NCBI GenBank assembly: GCA_046348225.1
Contig: JAXMEQ010000019.1
Location: 1-7,308 of the forward strand
Source: JAXMEQ01 sp046348225
GTDB taxonomy: Bacteria; Pseudomonadota; Gammaproteobacteria; Burkholderiales; Burkholderiaceae_C
DNA: 7,308 nucleotides
Direction: 5' to 3'
Position numbers and translations under genes: made by a program. How positions within the stretch are numbered: the stretch's first letter is position 1; each line of letters starts with the position of its first letter. This document shows, piece by piece, positions 1 to 4,460 of this stretch. The notes under the pieces were generated by a model. That model saw only the letters and a list, made by a program, of their open reading frames with translations, did not search any database and was not told where the DNA came from.

Positions 1-289
1 TAGCGATGCCGCTTTTGGACTTCTTCTGGAAGCAGTGCAAGACATAGACCCAGCCGGCGAACTTGACGGTGTAGACGGCCCGGTAGGTGTCGCCCTGATG
101 GTCCTCGACCACCTCCAACACGCCGGCCGAGCCGAAACCCGTCATCACCTTGGCGTCCTGGTGCTTGCCGCCGGCCTGGGCCAGGTCGATGGCATGACCA
201 AAAACGTCTTTGACGTCCTCCGGCATCGCATCAAGGTCGCGCTTGGCGGAACTGACCCATTTGATGGGTTTGCGGGCTTGCTTCGACAT
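1..289 (-). CDS. Gp49-like / RelE-superfamily (HigB-type) toxin of a type II toxin-antitoxin pair, partial at C-terminus
   Basis: The first 96 codons are visible from an ATG at 289; the gene leaves the window at base 1 with probably 10-25 residues missing. The protein starts MSKQARKPIKWVSSAKRDLD and continues with a GHAIDLAQAGGKH stretch (31-43). The beta-strand core follows, with YRAVYTVKFAGWVYVLHCF (69-87) and then the basic QKKSKSGIA. This is the layout of phage-derived Gp49-like (PF05973) proteins, which are RelE/HigB-fold ribosome-dependent mRNA endonucleases neutralised by a HTH-domain antitoxin. In this family the toxin usually comes first, so the antitoxin gene is expected just left of the window. 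A GAGG lies only two bases before the ATG, so the ribosome site is poor or leaderless. A palindrome 10 bp upstream (299-316) is a plausible antitoxin operator. The family is clear from the sequence; toxicity is inferred. Confidence 0.82.
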   Translation of the reverse strand, partial: MSKQARKPIKWVSSAKRDLDAMPEDVKDVFGHAIDLAQAGGKHQDAKVMTGFGSAGVLEVVEDHQGDTYRAVYTVKFAGWVYVLHCFQKKSKSGIA

Positions 290-298
290 CGCCTCAAT

Positions 299-316
299 TA
301 TGCCTGTTTAGGCATA
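299..316 (-). promoter_or_regulatory. Palindromic operator candidate for the toxin-antitoxin operon
   Basis: TATGCCT and AGGCATA form a perfect 7-bp inverted repeat around a 4-base centre, 10 bp upstream of the toxin ATG. On the minus strand a CATAAT hexamer (302-297), one base from the -10 consensus, lies at its toxin-proximal end, but no convincing -35 is visible at the right distance. HTH antitoxins of Gp49/HigB-type pairs normally repress their own operon by binding such palindromes over the promoter. The palindrome is seen directly; the operator role is inferred from position. Confidence 0.5.
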
Positions 317-323
317 TTTTTAC

Positions 324-339
324 CAGCTCGCGGGAGCTG
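324..339. repeat. Small perfect inverted repeat, function unknown
   Basis: CAGCTC and GAGCTG form a 6-bp inverted repeat around GCGG, starting 8 bp beyond the preceding palindrome. It is G+C-rich and has no T-tract on the outward side of either gene, so it is not a good terminator. It could be a second protein-binding site in the divergent promoter region, or chance. Confidence 0.3.
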
Positions 340-375
340 AGCTTTTGGCGGTGAGGCGATTTTCCTAGAAGGGCA

Positions 376-389
376 CATAAGCGCTTATG
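376..389. repeat. Perfect 14-bp palindrome without spacer, candidate protein-binding site
   Basis: CATAAGC is followed directly by its reverse complement GCTTATG, giving a 14-bp two-fold symmetric site in the middle of the divergent intergenic region. A spacerless palindrome of this size favours a dimeric DNA-binding protein over an RNA hairpin. In this context it could be an accessory site of the resolution region or an operator for the antitoxin or TnpT. It shares no sequence with the repeat at the tnpT promoter, so the two probably bind different proteins. Confidence 0.4.
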
Positions 390-453
390 ACATCAAATGC
401 GCTTTCGACCGACGCCATACCAGTGCCACGGCTGAATCCGCTCAAAACCCGCA

Positions 454-486
454 TCACATTGGATAATCCACTATTACCCAATGTTA
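454..486. other. Candidate tyrosine-recombinase core (crossover) site of the transposon resolution region
   Basis: ACATTGGATAAT (456-467) and ATTACCCAATGT (473-484) are inverted copies with a single mismatch, separated by five bases (CCACT). One mismatch further out the symmetry continues (T454 with A486), giving about 33 bp in all. Two 11-13-bp arms flanking a short centre is the usual layout of XerC/XerD-type and TnpS-type crossover sites, where a recombinase monomer binds each arm. The repeat is AT-rich and has no run of T, so a terminator is unlikely. The inverted repeat is certain; its role as the TnpS core is inferred from geometry and neighbours. Confidence 0.45.
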
Positions 487-509
487 GTTTTATAGAAAAC
501 TTCAATTTC

Positions 510-538
510 TTGACCTCATAAATAGTATGTAATATCAT
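510..538 (+). promoter_or_regulatory. Sigma-70 promoter of the tnpT-like gene
   Basis: TTGACC (510-515) and TATCAT (533-538) each match consensus at five of six positions and are separated by exactly 17 bp. Transcription would start near 545, leaving a leader of about 28 bases before the ATG at 574, with AGAGGTG as ribosome-binding site at 563-569. This is the best promoter match in the window. It lies inside an inverted repeat that could block it. Confidence 0.7.
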
Positions 539-549
539 GGTACATACTA
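523..549. promoter_or_regulatory. Inverted-repeat operator overlapping the tnpT -10 box
   Basis: TAGTATGTA (523-531) and TACATACTA (541-549) are perfect 9-bp inverted arms with a 9-base centre. The centre contains the -10 hexamer TATCAT, and the right arm covers the predicted transcription start. A protein bound here would prevent open-complex formation. KfrA of IncP plasmids represses its own promoter through repeats in it, and TnpT is a sequence-specific DNA-binding protein, so autorepression by the downstream product is the simplest reading. Binding is inferred. Confidence 0.55.
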
Positions 550-573
550 CGGTACGAAATAAAGAGGTGAGCC

Positions 574-1665
574 ATGGCCAGAGCTGGAATCTACAAATCT
601 GAAGTGCTGCGCGCCCGCGATAAATTGCTGGCCGAAGGGCGCAATCCGTCCATCGATGCGGTGCGCGAAGAGCTGGGCAGCGGCTCCAAAACCACGATCC
701 ACCGCTACCTGAAGGAGATCGAGGAGGAAGAAGGCGGGGCCGCCGGCAGCCGCGTGGCCGTCAGCGAGGCGATTCAGGACCTGGTGGGGCGCCTGGCCGC
801 TCGCGTCAACGAGGAAGCCGAAGAGCGGGTCACCGCGGCGCAGGCCAGGCACGCCGAGCAGCTGAGCCAGCAGCAGCAAGCCGCCGCGGCCCTGAAAACC
901 GAGGCGCAGGCCACGCGCCAGCAGTTGGAGCAAACCCAGCGCGCGCTGGCCGACGAAAAAACCGCTCACGGCAAAACCAGCGAAGCGCTAAGCCGTAAGA
1001 CCCTGGAAAACACGCAGCTCGTCCAGCAGGTGGCCGACCTGCAGGAGCGCCTCGCGGCCGAAGAGCGCCATCGCCAATCCCTGGAAGAAAAGCACCAGCA
1101 TGCGCGCCAGGCGCTGGAGCATTTCCGGGAATCGACCAAGGAGCAGCGCGACCAGGACCAGCGCAAGCATGAGCAGCAGGTGCAGTATCTGCAGGCCGAG
1201 CTACGCGCCGTGAACGACACCTTGGCCACCAAGCAGCAGGAAGCCGTCCACACCCTTCAGGACAACGCGCGCTTGCTGGGTGATTTGTCACGCGCCCAGG
1301 GCGATCTGCACCAAGCCCAGGAAGAGGCGCGGGGCCTGCGGCCGCTCAAGGATGAATTAGGGTTTGCGCAGCGGCGCACCGAGGAATTGGGCCGGCGCCT
1401 GGTCGAGCAGGATGCGGCCGTCCAGCAGCTCAGCACCTCGAACAAGGAGTTGCTGGCCAAGGTCGACGAGATGCTCATCGCAAAGCAGCAACTGGAACTG
1501 GCGCTAGCGACGGCTAGGTCATCCGTCACGGCGCAAGAGCAGGTGGTGGCCAGCATGCTTGAGCGTCTGACTGCGACCCCGGCCGAACCCGATTTGGCTA
1601 CCGCGAAGAACGCCGAGGCGAGTGGCAGGAGAGCGGCAAAAAAGCTTGCCGCGACAGGGACTTAG
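574..1665 (+). CDS. tnpT: TnpT-like protein: KfrA_N DNA-binding domain plus long coiled coil (cointegrate resolution)
   Basis: The protein has 363 residues. The N-terminus starts MARAGIYKSEVLRARDKLLA and continues with NPSIDAVREELGSGSKTTIHRYLKE (24-48), the helix-turn-helix of the 'plasmid replication region DNA-binding N-term' (KfrA_N) family. From about residue 75 to 330 it is almost continuous helix rich in Gln, Glu, Ala, Arg and Leu, with very few prolines: a long coiled coil. In Tn4651-type transposons such a protein (TnpT) binds the resolution site and assists the TnpS tyrosine recombinase; on plasmids the relative KfrA is an autoregulated partition accessory. The divergent toxin gene, the inverted-repeat region upstream, and a stop codon lying inside the proposed transposon end favour TnpT over KfrA. 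The start is supported by AGAGGTG four bases upstream and a good promoter. The domain architecture is certain; the TnpT assignment is probable. Confidence 0.75.
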   Translation: MARAGIYKSEVLRARDKLLAEGRNPSIDAVREELGSGSKTTIHRYLKEIEEEEGGAAGSRVAVSEAIQDLVGRLAARVNEEAEERVTAAQARHAEQLSQQQQAAAALKTEAQATRQQLEQTQRALADEKTAHGKTSEALSRKTLENTQLVQQVADLQERLAAEERHRQSLEEKHQHARQALEHFRESTKEQRDQDQRKHEQQVQYLQAELRAVNDTLATKQQEAVHTLQDNARLLGDLSRAQGDLHQAQEEARGLRPLKDELGFAQRRTEELGRRLVEQDAAVQQLSTSNKELLAKVDEMLIAKQQLELALATARSSVTAQEQVVASMLERLTATPAEPDLATAKNAEASGRRAAKKLAATGT

Positions 1666-1705
1666 GTCTGTTTCTGCTGAGTTTTACATGAATCCCTGCC
1701 GACCC
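1661..1705 (-). repeat. Right terminal inverted repeat of the Tn3-family element (about 45 bp)
   Basis: Read inward on the minus strand, the sequence starts GGGTCGGCAGGGATTCATG, passes through CAGCAGAAAC and ends CTAAG. Tn3-family ends commonly begin with a G-run, contain an AGAAAA-like block and close with TAAG; the Tn4651 branch has ends of roughly 46-48 bp. The CTTAG of the inner edge (plus strand) supplies both the TAG stop of tnpT and, on the other strand, the TAA stop of the truncated DUF72 frame. If insertion duplicated 5 bp, the adjoining copy would be TCACG at 1706-1710. The matching left end is outside the window, so the repeat itself could not be verified. Confidence 0.55.
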
Positions 1706-2672
1706 TCACGTTGTGCCCGGCGGCGGCCGTGGCGGCCATCACCCTGGCCAGCACGCCGCGCGTGGCCGGGTCCGGGTCCACCAGCCGGTCAAAGGGTTCG
1801 TACAGCCCCTTGGCTTCTTCGTAGCCCTGCGCGCCATGGCGGCCGTGCAGGCTCCAGCGGCACACCAGTGGCCCCGGCCACAGCGCGCGCAGCACGGGCA
1901 ACTGGTCCTGCACCGGCGGCAGGCGCGGATGCAAACCCAGGCAGTAAGTGGCGCCCGCCGCGCGCAGCACGGCAGCGAAGGCTGGCGTCAGCAGTTCCGG
2001 GTTGCGGACCTCCACCGCCACGATGCCGTCAGGCGCAACCGGCTTGAGCGGTGGCAGCGCAGCGAGCAGGGCCGCCAGGCGCTCCAGCAGCTCGGGCAGC
2101 CGTTGCAGCCAGGCGGCAGGCAACGGGCTGAGCTGGAAGACCAGCGCGCCGATGTGCGCACCCAGGCCGTCCAGCGCGGGCTGGACGAATTCAGACACCG
2201 CCAGCGCAGGGTCCAGGAACGCCGGGTTGGGTTGCATGCCGCGCCCGGCTTCGCCCCGCACCACGGCATCGGTGATCAGGCTGGGCGCCTTGACCACGAA
2301 GCGGAAGTCGTCCGGCACCTGGGCGGCATAGGCCGCGTACTGGCTGGCCGACAGCGGCCGGTAGAACGTGCGGTCCAGGCTGACCGTGCGCAGCGCGGGG
2401 TGCTGGGCGTAGGCGCCGAGCCCGCTTTTGGCCAGCGCCGCGTCGCTGCAGGCGTTGCCCCAGACCAGGCCCGTCCAGCCTGGAAAGCTCCATGACGACG
2501 TGCCCAGGCGGATGCGCCGTGGCACGGCGTCGGCAATGCGGCGGGTGTCTGCATCCACCACGGCGGGCAGCACGCCGGGCAGCACGCCGGTACGGGGGCG
2601 CGCGGCTTTCCTGGCCGGTGGGGGCACTGGCGGGCCCGCGTCGCCAAAAAGATCCGGGCCTTCAGATGTCAT
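1662..2672 (-). pseudogene. DUF72 (YecE-like) protein gene, 3' end truncated by the transposon
   Basis: DUF72 (COG1801) proteins have a TIM-barrel-like fold and no well-established biochemical role. The start MTSEGPDLFGDA is typical for the Burkholderiales form. Family landmarks include GTSSWSFPGW (57-66), FRFVVKAP (123-130), GALVFQLSPLP (175-185), VAVEVRNPEL (218-227) and PLVCRWSLHGRHGAQGYEEA (268-287). Similarity continues to AAAGHNV (316-322), where homologues go on with an NKAEGxAPL-type segment. Here 14 unrelated residues (RVGRDSCKTQQKQT) follow, encoded by the transposon end, then TAA. Roughly the last 25-35 native residues are therefore lost, and their coding sequence should lie at the far side of the element. 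The gene follows nnrS by 34 bp and was probably cotranscribed with it. No strong ribosome site is visible. Whether the chimeric protein folds is unknown. Confidence 0.8.
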
Positions 2673-2706
2673 GCGGCCGATTGTGTCACCGGCCCTGCGG
2701 GCGCCT

Positions 2707-3903
2707 TCAGCCGGGTTGCCCGTCCAGACGCGCGCGGGTCAGCACCGGCCAGTAGCACACGGCATACAGCGCAAAGCCGCCGGACCACAGCGCCGCCGAC
2801 ACCAGGACCGCAGGCATCGTCCATGCGGGCACGGCCCAGGGCACCAGCACGCGCACCAGGGCGGCGGCGCCCACAAGCAGGTAGCACGCCAGGTCGGCCC
2901 GGCTGGCGCGCAACGGCCGGCCGGTGTGGCCCCTGGCGGTGCGCGTCATCATGCCGATGATCAGCCCACCCGCCGCGCCCACGGTCAGCGCATGCGTTGC
3001 CGTGGAGGGCGCTGCCCAGGCCAGCGCTGCCAGCGCGCGCAGCGCCAGGTGCACCACGATCCACAGGTAGGCTGCATGCAGCACCCACACCAGCGGTGCG
3101 CGCCAGGTTTTCCAGGGCTGCCAGAGCAGCCAGCGCGCCAGGTGCGCCAGCGCGCATGCGCCCGCCAGCGCCGCGAGCCAGCCGCCTTGCAGCTGCGCGG
3201 CGTCGGCAGCCGCCAGCGCCAGCACCAGGCCCAGCGCGGCTTTTTCCACCATGGGCTGGCGCGTCGCCCGCGCGCCCGGCACACCATTGTTGGTGAACAT
3301 CGGAATCACCCGCCCACCCATGACCACCATGATGAACAGCACGATGTCCAGCGCGAGCTGGACGCCCAGCCAGCCGGGCACCGCCAGCACGCCCAGCCGC
3401 TCCAGGTGGATGGCCAGCGCCGCGGCGGCCAGCAGCACCAGCAGCGCGATGAAGAAGTAATTGCGCCGGACACCCGCGCGCACGAAGGGGATGGCCAGCG
3501 CGACCGCGGCCGCCAGCGGAAAGGCCACGTTGGCCAGCGCCGCAGCCCAGCCAAAGGGCGTCAGCACCAGCACGCGGGCAGCAACCCACAAGGCCGCCAG
3601 CGCGGCCAGCGGCAGGCCCGTGGGCGTGGGCAGGCCGGACCAGTTGCGCCCGGCGGTGAACAAAAAGCCCACGATCACCGCCAGCGTGAAGCCAAACAGC
3701 ATTTCATGGGCGTGCCACAGGGGTCCGTGCAGATAGGGCTGGCCCAGCCAGCCCGCGAATTGCAGCGCCCACAGCCCGATGGACAGTGCGGCAAAGGCGC
3801 TGGCCAGCAGGTAAAACGGGCGAAAGCCCAACTGCCACAGGGCAAAGCCGGGCGCCGCCGCTGGCGCGCGCCGCGGCTCGTGAATGGTGATGAGGGGCTT
3901 CAT
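2707..3903 (-). CDS. nnrS: NnrS family protein (NO/denitrification-linked haem-copper membrane protein)
   Basis: The 398-residue protein is almost entirely hydrophobic, with about twelve predicted membrane segments. Signature motifs are LGFRPFYLL (25-33), LWHAHEMLFGF (62-72), GRVIPMFTNN (197-206) and HALTVGAAGGLIIGMMTRTA (304-323) followed by RGHTGRPL. The His residues in WHAHEM and HALT and the conserved Met/Arg cluster are hallmarks of NnrS. Known: nnrS is expressed with nitrite/NO reductase genes in denitrifiers, the protein binds haem and copper, and it protects cells against nitric-oxide stress. The start is well supported by AAGGAG six bases before the ATG (3910-3915). An FNR/Dnr-type box lies 71 bp upstream of the start codon, fitting NO- or oxygen-responsive control. 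DUF72 follows in the same direction. Confidence 0.93.
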   Translation of the reverse strand: MKPLITIHEPRRAPAAAPGFALWQLGFRPFYLLASAFAALSIGLWALQFAGWLGQPYLHGPLWHAHEMLFGFTLAVIVGFLFTAGRNWSGLPTPTGLPLAALAALWVAARVLVLTPFGWAAALANVAFPLAAAVALAIPFVRAGVRRNYFFIALLVLLAAAALAIHLERLGVLAVPGWLGVQLALDIVLFIMVVMGGRVIPMFTNNGVPGARATRQPMVEKAALGLVLALAAADAAQLQGGWLAALAGACALAHLARWLLWQPWKTWRAPLVWVLHAAYLWIVVHLALRALAALAWAAPSTATHALTVGAAGGLIIGMMTRTARGHTGRPLRASRADLACYLLVGAAALVRVLVPWAVPAWTMPAVLVSAALWSGGFALYAVCYWPVLTRARLDGQPG

Positions 3904-3909
3904 GCCGGG

Positions 3910-3915
3910 CTCCTT
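3910..3915 (-). promoter_or_regulatory. Strong ribosome-binding site of nnrS
   Basis: AAGGAG on the minus strand, six bases ahead of the ATG at 3903, is a full Shine-Dalgarno match and fixes the nnrS start. Confidence 0.75.
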
Positions 3916-3973
3916 GAGGTGTCAGGCCGTGGCGCTGGTGGAAAGTGCCTGCGCCAGCGGGGGCCGGGGTCGT

Positions 3974-3987
3974 TTGATGCGGGTCAA
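3974..3987. promoter_or_regulatory. FNR/Anr/Dnr-type box in the nnrS divergent intergenic region
   Basis: TTGAT, four bases, then GTCAA matches the FNR-family consensus TTGAT-N4-ATCAA at nine of ten positions. Its centre is about 77 bp from the nnrS start and about 40 bp from the ATG at 4021. FNR, Anr and the NO-sensing Dnr/Nnr regulators all use this site, and nnrS genes are classic members of such regulons. If it activates nnrS at -41.5, transcription would begin near 3939, but the -10 region there is weak. For the plus-strand gene the same spacing would put the start at the ATG itself, so nnrS is the likelier target. Direct match, inferred function. Confidence 0.55.
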
Positions 3988-4020
3988 GCAGGGCGGGCCG
4001 ATTTGAAGGATGCTGTGGCC

Positions 4021-4428
4021 ATGAGCACCTTGTCCCACTTCGACCAATTGCTGCAGGCGGCCGCGGCCCAGTCCCAGCCGCAGCAGCTTCTTTTTGTGTT
4101 TGCCGCCGCCCGGTTGCCCGACGACGCCACGCCGGCGCAGCGTGCGGGGTTCGACGCCGGGCAGGGCGGCGTGCTGGAGCCGCTGGCTTGCGTGGACAAG
4201 ACGCCGGACGAGCTTCAAAGCTTCCAGGCGCTGGTGGAAGAAGCGCGCAGCGCCTGCCCGCCCTGGCAGGTGGTGTTCATTGCCACGCTGGCGGGGCAGG
4301 ACGGGCAGCCGCCTGCGGCCTCGCGCGTGGACGCGGCGCTGGCCAGGATGGTCGAGGGCCTGCGCGCGGGCGATCTGGCGCCGTACATGGCACTGGACCC
4401 GCAAGGCGAGCCGCTGGTGTTTTCCTGA
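4021..4428 (+). CDS. Small conserved Burkholderiales protein, often labelled 'ribonucleotide reductase subunit alpha'
   Basis: The 135-residue, soluble, acidic protein starts MSTLSHFDQLLQAAAAQSQP. Recognisable segments are QQLLFVFAAARLPDDATPAQ (21-40), an acidic stretch with LACVDKTPDEL, and PPWQVVFIATLAG. From memory, similar 130-140-residue proteins occur in many Burkholderiales, where automatic annotation calls them ribonucleotide reductase subunit alpha although they have no reductase motifs (no NPCGE, no redox cysteines). Here it converges on nrdJ with only 16 bp between stop codons, so the linkage to reductase genes is real in this genome; its activity is unknown. The ATG at 4021 is preceded by GAAGGA with 10-base spacing; the frame is open much further upstream but only as antisense of nnrS. 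It could be an accessory or regulatory factor for NrdJ. Confidence 0.75.
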   Translation: MSTLSHFDQLLQAAAAQSQPQQLLFVFAAARLPDDATPAQRAGFDAGQGGVLEPLACVDKTPDELQSFQALVEEARSACPPWQVVFIATLAGQDGQPPAASRVDAALARMVEGLRAGDLAPYMALDPQGEPLVFS

Positions 4429-4440
4429 AAGGCCCGCCAC

Positions 4441-4460
4441 CGGCTCACCCGCATGAGCCG
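4441..4460 (-). other. Stem-loop at the nrdJ stop codon
   Basis: CGGCTCA and TGAGCCG form a perfect 7-bp inverted repeat around six bases. It contains the nrdJ stop codon (4445-4447) and lies 12 bp past the stop of the converging small gene. Such a position suits a transcript end or a 3' stabiliser for both convergent messages, but no T-tract follows on either strand, so it is not a standard intrinsic terminator. Confidence 0.3.

Larger units (their letters stand above)
290..573. other. Divergent intergenic region with clustered inverted repeats; candidate cointegrate-resolution (rst/res) region
   Basis: This 284-bp non-coding stretch lies between the toxin gene (minus) and the tnpT-like gene (plus) and is visibly more AT-rich than either flank. 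It holds five inverted repeats: 299-316, 324-339, 376-389, 454-486 and 523-549, plus a strong rightward promoter at 510-538. GCGCTT also occurs twice in direct orientation (381-386 and 399-404), and GGTAC twice just before tnpT (539-543 and 551-555). In Tn4651 the resolution site lies in the segment between the divergent tnpS and tnpT genes, contains an inverted-repeat crossover core bound by the TnpS tyrosine recombinase, and carries a separate TnpT-binding repeat. The layout here resembles that, but the gene on the left is a toxin rather than tnpS. No open reading frame of note was seen here. Confidence 0.55.
1..1705 (+). mobile_element. Right-hand end of a Tn3-family transposon (tnpS/tnpT, Tn4651-like), partial
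   Basis: Seen: a Gp49/RelE-type toxin gene and a KfrA_N-domain coiled-coil gene diverge from an AT-rich region full of inverted repeats. The block ends at a sequence that, read inward, starts GGGTC and ends CTAAG over 45 bp. Immediately outside it a host DUF72 gene loses its conserved C-terminus. Known: Tn3-family ends typically start with G-runs and end in TAAG, members of the tnpS/tnpT branch have ends longer than the usual 38 bp, and toxin-antitoxin pairs are common beside their resolution sites. Inference: this is the resolution/TA side of such an element, with tnpA, tnpS and the other end beyond position 1. No transposase is visible, so a plasmid-derived or other integrated element remains possible. 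Confidence 0.65.

Noticed and set aside
324..339. Intrinsic terminator for the toxin or tnpT side
   Set aside because: Both flanking genes point away from it and the stem is not followed by a T-run in a useful direction.
35..340. 101-codon plus-strand frame at the left edge
   Set aside because: It is antisense to the Gp49-type toxin gene, whose minus-strand translation matches a known family and uses a sensible start.
574..1665. Plasmid partition accessory gene kfrA and hence an integrated plasmid
   Set aside because: The KfrA_N domain alone would allow it, but no other plasmid maintenance gene is visible. The transposon-like end overlapping the stop codon and the broken neighbouring host gene fit TnpT better. 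Kept as the main alternative.
2428..4020. The first ~530 codons of a 666-codon plus-strand open frame that ends at 4428
   Set aside because: This part is antisense to the clear DUF72 and nnrS genes and has the Arg/Gln/Gly/His-rich composition of a GC-rich shadow frame. Only the part from the ATG at 4021 is credible.
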